From Akkermansia sp. (GTDB taxonomy: Bacteria > Verrucomicrobiota > Verrucomicrobiia > Verrucomicrobiales > Akkermansiaceae), in contig JAFUQZ010000008.1 of the NCBI GenBank assembly GCA_017472085.1, positions 1 to 64,000 of the forward strand: DNA of 64,000 nt. Reading direction: 5' to 3'. The position numbers and the translations under genes were made by a program. Every line of letters begins with the position of its first letter. The stretch's first letter is position 1. The notes under the pieces are model-generated. The model was given only the letters and a program-made list of their open reading frames with translations, was not told the DNA's origin and searched no databases. Below, piece after piece: positions 7,329 through 15,571 of this stretch.

Positions 7329-8741
7329 ATGGGCAAGACATTATACCGGAAAGTATGGGATGCGCACACGGTCGGCACGCTGCCGGACGGTCGTACGCAG
7401 TTGTTCATCGCTACTCATCTGATGCATGAGGTGACTTCACCCCAGGCGTTCGCCATGCTGCGCGATCTGAACCTACCCGTGCTGCACCCGGAGCGCACCT
7501 TTGCCACGGTGGACCATATCATCCCCACGGACAACCAGTGCGAGCCCTTTGCCGACCCGCGAGCCGCAGCCATGCTCCATGCGCTGCGCAACAATTGCAA
7601 GGAACACGGCATCCGCCTCTTTGACCTGGCCAGCGGCCGCCAGGGTATCGTCCACATGGTCGGCCCGGAGCTGGGTATCACACAGCCCGGCATGACCATC
7701 GTCTGCGGCGATTCCCACACCGCCACTCACGGCGCCATGGGTGCTGTGGCCATGGGTATCGGCACCACGCAGGTGCGAGATGTGCTGGCCACCCAGACAT
7801 TGGCCATGAGCCCGCTGAAGGTACGCAATGTGCGCGTGGAAGGCGCGCTGCGGTCCGGCGTGACGGCCAAGGATGTGGCACTGCACATCATCGGCAGACT
7901 GGGAGCCAACGGCGGCCTGGGCTATGCGTATGAATTCGGAGGTTCCGCCATTGAGAACATGGAGATGGACGGCCGCCTGACGCTCTGCAATCTGGCCATT
8001 GAAGGGGCGGCTCGATGCGGCTACATCAACCCGGATGAAAAAACATTTGCCTACCTGAAAGGCCGCCCGTATGCACCGAAGGATGCGGACTGGGATGCCG
8101 CCGTGGAACGATGGAAGAGCTTTGCCAGCGATGCGGATGCAGAGTATGATGATGTGGTCATCATACCGGCAGAGGAGATTGAACCGACCGTCACCTGGGG
8201 CATTTCCCCGGATATGAGTATCGGCATTTCCGGCACGGTTCCCGCCCCGGAGGATGCCCGCGACGCCGAGGGCCGCAAGGCCTACACCACGGCGCTGGAG
8301 TACATGAAGCTCACGCCCGGTCAGCCCATGAAGGGACTGCCGGTGGATGTGGCTTTCATCGGCTCCTGCACCAACGGCCGTATTTCCGATTTCCGCGCCG
8401 TTGCCCCACTCATTGCCGGTCGCAAAGTGGCACCGGGAGTCAAGGCACTGGCCGTTCCCGGCTCACAAATGACCGCAAAGCAGTGCGAAGAAGAGGGCAT
8501 TGCACAGATTTTCCGCGAGGCGGGCTTCGAGTGGCGACTTCCCGGCTGCTCCATGTGTCTGGCCATGAATCCTGACCGTCTGGTAGGCGACCAGATTTGT
8601 GCCAGCACCAGCAACCGCAACTTCAAGGGACGCCAGGGAAGCCCCACGGGCCGCACGCTGCTGATGAGCCCGCTGATGGCCGCCGCCGCCGCCCTCACCG
8701 GACGGGTGTCTGACCCGCGCGAGGTTTTCGATATTGCCTGA
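7329..8741 (+). CDS. leuC: 3-isopropylmalate dehydratase large subunit
   Basis: With LeuD it isomerises 2-isopropylmalate to 3-isopropylmalate in leucine synthesis, using a 4Fe-4S cluster. The 470-aa length is that of the bacterial LeuC type. Visible are the N-terminal [13 protein letters not shown], the active-site [10 protein letters not shown] and [10 protein letters not shown] segments, the first cluster cysteine in GSCTNGR (about residue 345), and the paired cysteines of [11 protein letters not shown] (about 405-415). leuD follows 28 bp downstream. Other leucine genes are not in this window. Confidence 0.95.
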   Translation: MGKTLYRKVWDAHTVGTLPDGRTQLFIATHLMHEVTSPQAFAMLRDLNLPVLHPERTFATVDHIIPTDNQCEPFADPRAAAMLHALRNNCKEHGIRLFDLASGRQGIVHMVGPELGITQPGMTIVCGDSHTATHGAMGAVAMGIGTTQVRDVLATQTLAMSPLKVRNVRVEGALRSGVTAKDVALHIIGRLGANGGLGYAYEFGGSAIENMEMDGRLTLCNLAIEGAARCGYINPDEKTFAYLKGRPYAPKDADWDAAVERWKSFASDADAEYDDVVIIPAEEIEPTVTWGISPDMSIGISGTVPAPEDARDAEGRKAYTTALEYMKLTPGQPMKGLPVDVAFIGSCTNGRISDFRAVAPLIAGRKVAPGVKALAVPGSQMTAKQCEEEGIAQIFREAGFEWRLPGCSMCLAMNPDRLVGDQICASTSNRNFKGRQGSPTGRTLLMSPLMAAAAALTGRVSDPREVFDIA

Positions 8742-8769
8742 TGTGAACCGCTAACACCTTTTTCAGAAC

Positions 8770-9372
8770 ATGCCTCTCAACAAAATTATCACCATCACCA
8801 GCAAGGCCGTTCCCGTGCCCGGAGCAGACATGGACACCGACCGCATCATCCCCGCGCGCTTCCTCAAATGCGTGACCTTTGATGAGCTGGCCGGCACCAT
8901 GTTCCACGATGAGCGTTTCAACGATGACGGCAGCTCCAAGGGCCACCCTATCGATGCCCCGCAGCACGCGGGCGCCTCCATCATCCTGGGCGGCGAAAAC
9001 TTCGGCTGCGGCTCCTCCCGGGAGCACGCCCCACAGGCCATCAAACGCTCGGGTATCAACGCCATCGTGGCAGAAAGCTTCGCGGAAATCTTCTTCGGCA
9101 ACAGCTCCGGCATCGGCCTTCCCTGCGTCTGTGCCACCCGCGAGGATTTGCTGGCAGCAAACGCCCTCACCACGGAAAACCCGGATACCGTCTGGACGCT
9201 TGACCTGGACAGCATGACGCTGAGCTGCGCAGAAGCCTCTTTCCCCGTCCGCATGCCGGCCGAGCCGCGCGAGGCGCTCATGCAGGGGCGCTGGGATGCC
9301 GTAGTGGAGCTGATGAATGCCCCGGAAGCCGTGGCTGCGCTGGCGGCAAAACTGCCCTGCCCCACGCTGTAA
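8770..9372 (+). CDS. leuD: 3-isopropylmalate dehydratase small subunit
   Basis: The swivelling-domain partner of LeuC, 200 aa. The family signatures DMDTDRIIPARFLK (about 19-32), GENFGCGSSREHAPQA (about 76-91) and the NSSGIGLPC loop are present. It lies directly behind leuC and ahead of an unknown gene and a DeoR-family regulator, all closely spaced, so the four probably form one transcript. Confidence 0.95.
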   Translation: MPLNKIITITSKAVPVPGADMDTDRIIPARFLKCVTFDELAGTMFHDERFNDDGSSKGHPIDAPQHAGASIILGGENFGCGSSREHAPQAIKRSGINAIVAESFAEIFFGNSSGIGLPCVCATREDLLAANALTTENPDTVWTLDLDSMTLSCAEASFPVRMPAEPREALMQGRWDAVVELMNAPEAVAALAAKLPCPTL

Positions 9373-9401
9373 GACTTCACCTCTGCCCCCCCTTTCCTCC
9401 C

Positions 9402-10517
9402 ATGCTGGCTCAGATAGCACCCCTGATTACTCGCGGCGTTGTGGACAACACAACGCAGGGTTACGTTGAGCTGCGACTGTGGGGCATTGATGAAGGGGAA
9501 CCCATCGACATCCTGCTCACCGGTAACTGCCTGCCGGACATCGCGGGGTGCCGGGTCAGCTTCACGAACAAGTGCCCCCTGCCCCACCCGGGAAAGGAAC
9601 ACCCCGTCCTCAAGGGACTGAGAGAAGACACCCGCGCCACCCAAATCGGCGACATGACCCTCTCCCGCCGCGTGCCGGAGCAGGACAACCGCCGCGCCGT
9701 CACCAATATCCTCTCGCTGGAATTCTTCCTCGTGCCGGAAACCCGCGTGCTCATCGAAATGAGCAGCTTCGAGTTCGAAATCTCCCTGCCCCAGTGGCAG
9801 ATGAGCTGGGCAGAGACCAACGCGCAGCTATTCCTGAACATGGAAGCGCTCCGCGCCCATGTGGCGTGGAATATGGAACATTTTGACGGCCCGGGCATGG
9901 CGGATTTGCGCCGCACAGACTTCCCCGCCTGCGAATGGGACAAGCGGCTCAACCACGCGGAGGCCGCCATGGCCATCTTCCCCACCATCCGCGAGAAATA
10001 CCGCTACCAGCCCAACGGTTACAACTCGCTGGCCTACGTCATGGGCCGCCACGATATTCTGGCCCGGAAAGCCGCCGAAGATGAGGCCCAGATGCCGCCT
10101 GACCCGCAGGAAACGGAGCGAGAATGGGAAGTGGTGGACTTTGTGGAACCGGCCTACGCTGCCGAGGTGAAACGAGCCCTGCACCACCCGCTGTTTCTGG
10201 AGACCTCCCACCTCACCTCCATCGTGCACCAGACCCTGCTGCACAAACAACAAACCACCCCGGAGGTGGAAGAATTCGTGAATGACTATGCCGGACTGGT
10301 CAGCCACATCCTGGCCACCATCCTGCTGACCCGGCAGAAAGAGTTTTCACTGGAACTGGCCTGCAAGCGCATCGCCATCCTAATCCTGCGGGTACAGGCG
10401 CTCGCCGGGCGCGGCTCAAAGCTGATGGGAGAAAGCGCCGCCCGGCTGCTGCAGGAAGCCGCCGCCGCCCTGCTGTCGCGGCTGGAAGATTTTGACACCC
10501 GACTGCGACGCCGCTAA
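9402..10517 (+). CDS. Conserved-looking hypothetical protein in the leu operon
   Basis: A 371-aa soluble protein that I do not recognise. The N-terminal 130 residues look like a beta-rich domain (VELRLWGIDEGEPIDILLTG). The C-terminal part (about 220-370) is mainly helical, with a long segment VSHILATILLTRQKEFSLELACKRIA cut by charged residues, so probably not membrane. There is no signal peptide. It follows leuD by 29 bp and precedes the DeoR-type gene by 15 bp. The context suggests co-regulation but no specific role in leucine synthesis. Confidence 0.75.
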   Translation: MLAQIAPLITRGVVDNTTQGYVELRLWGIDEGEPIDILLTGNCLPDIAGCRVSFTNKCPLPHPGKEHPVLKGLREDTRATQIGDMTLSRRVPEQDNRRAVTNILSLEFFLVPETRVLIEMSSFEFEISLPQWQMSWAETNAQLFLNMEALRAHVAWNMEHFDGPGMADLRRTDFPACEWDKRLNHAEAAMAIFPTIREKYRYQPNGYNSLAYVMGRHDILARKAAEDEAQMPPDPQETEREWEVVDFVEPAYAAEVKRALHHPLFLETSHLTSIVHQTLLHKQQTTPEVEEFVNDYAGLVSHILATILLTRQKEFSLELACKRIAILILRVQALAGRGSKLMGESAARLLQEAAAALLSRLEDFDTRLRRR

Positions 10518-10532
10518 CCCCCGTCTCCCGTC

Positions 10533-11303
10533 ATGTATGTTGCTCAGGAACGCCGGGCCTACATCCTCCGCCTCCTGCAACAGCGCGGCAGCATCCGCTC
10601 CGCCGCGCTGGCCCGGGAACTGGGCGTGACGGATGAAACCATCCGCACCGACCTGGTCTTCCTTCATGCCCAGGGGCTGCTGGAACGCGTGCATGGCGGC
10701 GCCCGCTACCTGCTGCCGCTGGGGGCAAACCTGCCCGCCGGCAATGCCCGGCAGGATTGCCGCATGGCGGCCATCGCCGCGCAACGCATTACCGCCGGCA
10801 TGAGCCTCTGGCTGGATGACTCGCCATTCTCCCTGGCGCTGGTGGCAGCGCTCGGGAACAGGCCCTGCACCCTCATCTCCGCCGCGCTCCCCCTGCTGCA
10901 CCGGCTCAATGCAGCCGCCCTGCCCCATGATATCCTCTGCCCCGGCGGTACGCTGGACAAGGAATGCGGATTCTTCTGCGCCGATACCGCATCTGACCAG
11001 CTCAAGCGCCTCGCCCCGGACATCGCCATCATCTCCCCTCCGGCCCTGCGGGCACACGCCGCCGCCTATGATTCCCCCACCCGTGCCCGATGGGCACACG
11101 CCGCCGCAGCAACCGCCGCCGAAACCATCGCCATCGTACCCGCCGCAGCCCTGAGCGCCCTGGCACCCCACACCGTGGAAATATCCCCCACCCTCATCGT
11201 GACGGAAGATTTCATCCCCCCCGGCTTCGATGGCGCCACAATAAAAACCGTGCCCTACATCGCCCCGGAAGACGTCATACAGAGCACGGATTGGGATTAT
11301 TGA
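10533..11303 (+). CDS. DeoR-family transcriptional regulator
   Basis: A 256-aa repressor-type protein. The N-terminal winged HTH has the DeoR pattern RAYILRLLQQRGSIRS, LARELGVTDETIRTDL and LLERVHGGA (residues 8-56). The rest is a DeoRC-like sugar-phosphate sensor domain, here divergent: the usual DGTT-type loop is replaced by WLDDSPF and the C-terminal NADIVIVVADSSK-like strand by ETIAIVPAAALSA. The target is unknown; it may act on its own operon. A weak hairpin GAGT/ACTC with T7 follows at 11307-11326 and could be the terminator. Confidence 0.85.
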   Translation: MYVAQERRAYILRLLQQRGSIRSAALARELGVTDETIRTDLVFLHAQGLLERVHGGARYLLPLGANLPAGNARQDCRMAAIAAQRITAGMSLWLDDSPFSLALVAALGNRPCTLISAALPLLHRLNAAALPHDILCPGGTLDKECGFFCADTASDQLKRLAPDIAIISPPALRAHAAAYDSPTRARWAHAAAATAAETIAIVPAAALSALAPHTVEISPTLIVTEDFIPPGFDGATIKTVPYIAPEDVIQSTDWDY

Positions 11304-11397
11304 AAAGAGTGTATACTCATTTTTTTCTGAGCGGCTGACCGGTAAATGAAACGGTTAAGACAAAGCTGCAAAGGAAGATACACAGAGCAAAATTGCC

Positions 11398-11425
11398 TTG
11401 ACTTTTCATGAGTTTCGTATATAGT
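11398..11425 (+). promoter_or_regulatory. Leaderless promoter of the 11433 operon
   Basis: TTGACT 11398-11403, 16-bp spacer, TATAGT 11420-11425, then 7 nt to ATG 11433. An apparent upstream GTG at 11424 lies inside the -10 box and is excluded as a start. Confidence 0.75.
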
Positions 11426-11432
11426 GCGCGCG

Positions 11433-11693
11433 ATGAGTCACCAGCGCATACCACAGCTTACCCTGCCCACCAATGATTACGGGCAGATGCAGAACATGAG
11501 CAACCGCCGCCTGATAAGCGTGCTGCGCGAAGCTGTATTGTCACCGGAGCGGGTTCGCCGGTTCTCCCCCCGCCCACCGGAAACGCATGATGCATACACC
11601 ATCTGCCATCGTCCGGGGTGTATTGATATTCACCTGTATGCCGATGGGGTGGAGATTTTCTGCTGCAAGTTCGTACCGGCCCGGGAGTATTAA
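11433..11693 (+). CDS. Small hypothetical protein
   Basis: An 86-aa protein starting MSHQRIPQL. No signal or membrane segment. Three of its four cysteines fall in the C-terminal half, in CHRPGC and FCCKF, which could suggest metal binding, although the spacing matches no named finger. The stop is 2 nt before the next start, so it is translationally linked to the isomerase-like gene. Function unknown. Confidence 0.7.
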   Translation: MSHQRIPQLTLPTNDYGQMQNMSNRRLISVLREAVLSPERVRRFSPRPPETHDAYTICHRPGCIDIHLYADGVEIFCCKFVPAREY

Positions 11694-11695
11694 TC

Positions 11696-12634
11696 ATGGA
11701 CGTTTTCTCCACCTGCTGGAATAGTTCACGCCATACGGACGGCGGGGCTATTTGCGATGAGATTCGTGAGTTGGGTTTTGAATACATCGAAGCCTCTCAC
11801 GGATTGTCTGTCTCCAAAATGACCGGCATCATCAAGGCGGTGGATGAAAAACGCATCCGCGTAGCCGGGGTGCATAACTTCTGTCCGTCACCGATAGAAG
11901 TGCTGGCAGATGCGCCGGATGCCTACCAATTCACTTCCCATAGGCCGGAGGATAGAGAGAGGGCTCTGCATCTGACGCGCGAGACTCTCCTGATGGCGGC
12001 CAGACTGGAAGCAAAGTATGTGGTGCTGCACATGGGCTCCGTGGCTCTCATGAAAGGCCGCCGCGCCACGCGAGAACTGGAGCGAATGGTGCGCCACGGG
12101 TTGCGCGACACACGGGAATACGCCGAGCAGAAAGGCAAGTGGGTACGCAGGAGAAAGCAGCTGGGTCCCCTGTATCTGGAGCGAGCCCGCCAGGCGTTGT
12201 ACCGGTTGACGGAAGAGGCCGCCAAACAGGGTGTGGTTCTGGCCGTGGAAGGACGCAGCCATTTTGAGCAGATGCCGGGAGAATGGGAGATACTGCCGCT
12301 GATGGAGGAGTTCCGCGACAACCCGAATGTGGTGTACTGGCATGATTTCGGGCACATTCAGCGCAAGCATAATCTCATGATGCTGAATCACGAGCAATAT
12401 CTGCAACAGCTACAACCCCACCTGTACGGGGCACATGTGAATGATGTCCGCTGGCCCTCACGCGACCACCGGGCACCGTTCCTCGGAGGCTGCGTGGATT
12501 TTGACTCCCTGCTTCCCCGGTTCTTCCGCAGAAGCATGCCGCTCACCTGGGAGCTTTCCCCTTCCATTTCCCGGGAAGAAATTCTGCGGGTCAAAGAGCG
12601 CTGGGAAGCTCTCACAGCCACGCTTCCCGATTGA
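11696..12634 (+). CDS. Sugar phosphate isomerase/epimerase-like TIM-barrel protein
   Basis: A 312-aa member of the xylose isomerase-like / AP endonuclease family 2 superfamily. Candidate metal ligands are in the expected order at strand ends: LAVEGRS (Glu), VYWHDFGH (Asp/His), GAHVNDV (His) and LTWELSP (Glu). The early barrel strand GVHNFCPSP is also typical. The substrate is unknown; members include sugar epimerases and inosose isomerases. It is second in an operon and converges with uvrC with no intervening base: its TGA (12632-12634) abuts the uvrC stop at 12635. Confidence 0.82.
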   Translation: MDVFSTCWNSSRHTDGGAICDEIRELGFEYIEASHGLSVSKMTGIIKAVDEKRIRVAGVHNFCPSPIEVLADAPDAYQFTSHRPEDRERALHLTRETLLMAARLEAKYVVLHMGSVALMKGRRATRELERMVRHGLRDTREYAEQKGKWVRRRKQLGPLYLERARQALYRLTEEAAKQGVVLAVEGRSHFEQMPGEWEILPLMEEFRDNPNVVYWHDFGHIQRKHNLMMLNHEQYLQQLQPHLYGAHVNDVRWPSRDHRAPFLGGCVDFDSLLPRFFRRSMPLTWELSPSISREEILRVKERWEALTATLPD

Positions 12635-14191
12635 TTATCCCTCGCTCAGCCAGTTGCAGAAACGCTCTGCCCAGGGGCGGGAAATGCCGGGGATACCGGC
12701 AATGTCTTCCGGGGTGCATTCCTTCAATCTGGACACCGTATGAAAGCGTTTCAGCAGGAGTTCTTTTCGCCGGGGAGTCATTCCGGGGTATGCGTCCAGC
12801 CTGCTTTCCCGAACTCTGCGACGCACCAGCAGCTCATTGTAATTGTTGGCAAAACGGTGGGCTTCATCGCGCAAACGCTGCAACAGTCTCAAGGCGCCGG
12901 AATCATGGCTGAGCACGACAGGCGCTGACTCCCCGGGCAGATAAATCTCCTCATCCCGCTTGGCAAGGCCAACGATCGGCATGTTTTCCAGGCCGATTTC
13001 TCTCAGCACCTCGCAGGCAACGGAGAGCTGCCCCTTGCCGCCATCCACCACCACCAGGTGAGGCACGGTAATGGGGGCTTTTCCCTGCTCACTGAGTTGT
13101 CTCAACCACGTATAGGTATCCACCTCTGCCGGTTTATCAAACAGATGGCGGCTCTCGTTCACAATACGGGAATAGCGCCGCCGCACAACCTCCAGCATGG
13201 AGGCAAAATCATTCTGCCCATCCACACCGCGAATCCGATACCGCCGGTAAGCGGCATTGTCCGGGCGACCGTTGCTGAAGCGTACCATGGATGCCACAAT
13301 GTGATTATCCGACAGGTTAGAAATGTCAAAACACTCCATCACCGCCGGCGGCTCTGCCATGCCCAGCGCCGCAGCCAGTTCTGCCAAGTCTCTGTCCGGA
13401 TTCACCGTTCCGGGTAAATCCGCCATACCACGGGCAAAGCGGCGGGCAGGTTCCAGCGTTTTGAGAATATTCTCACGCACATCCCGCAGGCGGGCAGCTT
13501 TCTCGAAATCCAGAGCCTCGGCGGCAGCGGTCATCTCTGCCGTAAGGGCATCCAGATGCTCCTTGCGCCCCCGGCCCTCCAGCAGGCCCAGCGCCATATC
13601 AAACTGTCTGCGGTACTCCTCCGGCGAAATGCGCCCGATGCAGGGTGCGGAGCAACTGCGGATTTCATCGTCATGGCAATGCCGATATTGTTCCTCCCCG
13701 GGGTGGCGGCAGGTACAGGTACGCAGGCGGAAACGGCGGTTCAGCCACTCCACCGTCTCACGCAATGCCGCGGAATGCACAAATGGCCCCAGATAGCGAG
13801 CGCCGTCATCCTTGCGAAGCCGCACCATGGAAAAACGCGGCAACTCGTCCTGACGACCGGCACGCAACAGGAGGTAACGCTTATCATCCCTCAGCTGAAC
13901 ATTGTAATGCGGGCGGTATTCCTTGATCAGCTTCTGCTCCAGAATGAGTGATTCCTGCTCGTTTCGCACCTCGTAGTAGTCAAAATCCACAATGGCAGCA
14001 ATAAGCGCGCGGGTTTTACTGTTTTCCAGCGTGGCTCGCGAGGGCGAAAAATAGTTGGCAAGCCGGCGGTGCAAATCCTTGGCCTTTCCCACATAGATAA
14101 CGCCCCCACCTTCGCCTTTCATGAGGTAGACTCCCGGGCGATGCGGTGTGGTACGCCATTTTTCCTTGAGATTGACGCGAGAAGCTGCCAT
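12635..14191 (-). CDS. uvrC: Excinuclease ABC subunit C
   Basis: Makes both incisions in nucleotide excision repair with UvrAB. Domains in order: GIY-YIG nuclease (about 15-95, RPGVYLMKGEGG, VIYVGKAKDLHRRL), a cysteine-rich linker, UVR motif (LTAEMTAAAEALDFEKAARL, about 205-240), the RNase H-like endonuclease (ECFDISNLSDN, VVVDGGKGQL) and a C-terminal helix-hairpin-helix part (LDAYPGMTPRRKELLLKRF, IAGIPGISRPWAERF). At 518 aa it is shorter than the roughly 600 aa of E. coli UvrC, mainly through compact linkers. The start is fixed by a leaderless-type promoter. Confidence 0.95.
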   Translation of the reverse strand: MAASRVNLKEKWRTTPHRPGVYLMKGEGGGVIYVGKAKDLHRRLANYFSPSRATLENSKTRALIAAIVDFDYYEVRNEQESLILEQKLIKEYRPHYNVQLRDDKRYLLLRAGRQDELPRFSMVRLRKDDGARYLGPFVHSAALRETVEWLNRRFRLRTCTCRHPGEEQYRHCHDDEIRSCSAPCIGRISPEEYRRQFDMALGLLEGRGRKEHLDALTAEMTAAAEALDFEKAARLRDVRENILKTLEPARRFARGMADLPGTVNPDRDLAELAAALGMAEPPAVMECFDISNLSDNHIVASMVRFSNGRPDNAAYRRYRIRGVDGQNDFASMLEVVRRRYSRIVNESRHLFDKPAEVDTYTWLRQLSEQGKAPITVPHLVVVDGGKGQLSVACEVLREIGLENMPIVGLAKRDEEIYLPGESAPVVLSHDSGALRLLQRLRDEAHRFANNYNELLVRRRVRESRLDAYPGMTPRRKELLLKRFHTVSRLKECTPEDIAGIPGISRPWAERFCNWLSEG

Positions 14192-14200
14192 GCTCTCGCC

Positions 14201-14228
14201 ATTGTATCATACCCCGGCAGCTTGACAA
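14201..14228 (-). promoter_or_regulatory. uvrC promoter, leaderless
   Basis: TTGTCA (complement at 14223-14228), 16-bp spacer, TACAAT (14201-14206), 9 nt before the uvrC ATG. It sits directly downstream of the thioredoxin terminator. Confidence 0.75.
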
Positions 14229-14237
14229 GTGTAAAGA

Positions 14238-14267
14238 GAACCCCGGTCAGGCATCTGCCGACCGGGG
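14238..14267 (-). terminator. Thioredoxin gene terminator
   Basis: Stem CCCCGGTC/GACCGGGG with an inner GGCA/TGCC extension (14241-14267). On the minus strand it is followed by TTCTCTTT. Confidence 0.75.
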
Positions 14268-14294
14268 CTGAAGCTGAAGTGATTCAGCAGGGAC

Positions 14295-14618
14295 TCACAT
14301 GCAGGCACGAAGGTGTGCCAGAATGTTGTCCTTGGAGGTTGCCCCCACGATGGTGTCCACCAGCTCACCATTCTTGAAGAACAGCAGAGTGGGAACAGAG
14401 CGGATGTTGTAGCGGGTGGCCAGGTTCTGGTTGCCGCCTTCCTCCACATTAGCCTTGCACACTTTGGCAGTGCCGGCCAGCTCTGTGGAAATCTGCTCCA
14501 CGATGGGCATGATCATCTTGCAGGGACCGCACCAGGTTGCCCAAAAATCCACCAGCACGGGAACAGGGGACTGCAGGACCTCTGCCTCGAAGTTGCTTTC
14601 TGTAATCTGAATAGCCAT
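14295..14618 (-). CDS. trxA: Thioredoxin
   Basis: Small cytoplasmic disulfide reductase, 107 aa from ATG 14618. The active site is FWATWCGPCK (Cys about 31 and 34), followed by the cis-proline segment RSVPTLLFF and the terminal ATSKDNILAHL helix. An upstream in-frame extension to 14735 is rejected because it encodes a basic, unlike-thioredoxin segment overlapping the end of the neighbouring gene. It lies 46 nt behind the Pro/Ala-rich membrane protein gene and may be co-transcribed with it. Confidence 0.95.
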   Translation of the reverse strand: MAIQITESNFEAEVLQSPVPVLVDFWATWCGPCKMIMPIVEQISTELAGTAKVCKANVEEGGNQNLATRYNIRSVPTLLFFKNGELVDTIVGATSKDNILAHLRACM

Positions 14619-14664
14619 ATTACTGTCTGGGATGCGAATATTTCCGACTTCGTTGAAAAATTTA

Positions 14665-15447
14665 TTATTCTTCTTCGTCAGTACTCTCTTCCTCAGCTTC
14701 CTCTTCGGAGCTGCCCTCATCGGCAGACGCATCATCGCCAGCGCTGGGCCATCCCAGGACGGGCTCCGACTGGCGGCTCATGTTCTGGTCGATGGAATAC
14801 TGCATATAGAAAGCCACCAGCATAGCCAGAACGGCAGCCACTGCACAGACCAGGATGGAAGGATGCACGGGCTTCTCTTCCTCTTCCTCCGGCTCCTGAA
14901 TGGCAGCCTTCTTGCCGAAACCGGCAGGCTTGGAGAAACCGGCAGGCTTAGCGGGCTTGGACTTGGCCTTGGGCTTGGCCGGAGCGTCAGCCACAGGCAC
15001 CTCCACCGTAGCCGCAGGCAAATCCGGCTTGACCGGAGCGGCGGGAGTGGCAGGGGCTGCAGGGGCAGCCGGAGCAGCGGGGGCAGACGGCGCCACCGGA
15101 GCCCCGGGGCGCTTGGGCGGAGCCCCCAGCGGGACGGTTACGGCAGTACGGGCAGTACCGGGAGCGGCAGGCGCTGCGGGACGCGGGGCAGACGGCGGCA
15201 CGGGAGCGCCGGGAGCCACAGGACGCGGGACAGACGGAGGCACGGGAGCACCGGGAGCCACAGGACGCGGGGCAGACGGAGGCACAGGAGCGCCGGGAGC
15301 CACAGGACGCGGGGGCATGGGTGCACCGGGGGCGGCAGGACGCGGGGGCATGGGTGCGCCCGGACGAGGTGCTGCCGGAGGAACAGGACGAGGAGCCGCC
15401 GGGGGAACGGGGCGCGGAGCCGTGGGAGGTACGGGAGGTGTGCTCAT
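14665..15447 (-). CDS. Proline/alanine-repeat single-pass membrane protein
   Basis: A 260-aa protein of low complexity. Residues 1-150 are Pro/Ala-rich with a 14-residue repeat (RPVAPGAPVPPSAP and variants). Then comes a Lys/Pro/Ala section (about 150-175), an acidic EPEEEEEK patch, one transmembrane helix (about 196-216, ILVCAVAAVLAMLVAFYM) and a strongly acidic tail ending STDEEE. There is no signal peptide, so the Pro-rich part is probably cytoplasmic. It resembles scaffold or tether proteins rather than an enzyme. The function is unknown; codon composition is strongly GC-biased because of Pro/Ala/Gly. Confidence 0.8.
   Translation of the reverse strand: MSTPPVPPTAPRPVPPAAPRPVPPAAPRPGAPMPPRPAAPGAPMPPRPVAPGAPVPPSAPRPVAPGAPVPPSVPRPVAPGAPVPPSAPRPAAPAAPGTARTAVTVPLGAPPKRPGAPVAPSAPAAPAAPAAPATPAAPVKPDLPAATVEVPVADAPAKPKAKSKPAKPAGFSKPAGFGKKAAIQEPEEEEEKPVHPSILVCAVAAVLAMLVAFYMQYSIDQNMSRQSEPVLGWPSAGDDASADEGSSEEEAEEESTDEEE
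15179..15304. repeat. Three 42-bp in-frame tandem repeats
   Basis: Units begin at 15179, 15221 and 15263 (GGACGCGGG...), each 42 bp, with degenerate copies continuing on both sides. They encode the 14-residue Pro-rich unit and could change copy number by slippage without breaking the frame. Confidence 0.85.
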
Positions 15448-15571
15448 AACATCAGGTCAGTAAAGTCTGCAACCGCATTGCGGATTTCTTTCTATATTGC
15501 ACTTTTTTTTTACTTTTGCAAGCGGAAAACACATCTGTGCCCATTTTTTTCAACGAAAGCATCTCGAATCC

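Noticed and set aside
12630..12640. Zero-gap convergence of the isomerase-like gene and uvrC as a sign of overlap or a fused pseudogene
   Set aside because: Both stop codons are intact and adjacent, and both proteins are complete; it is only tight packing.
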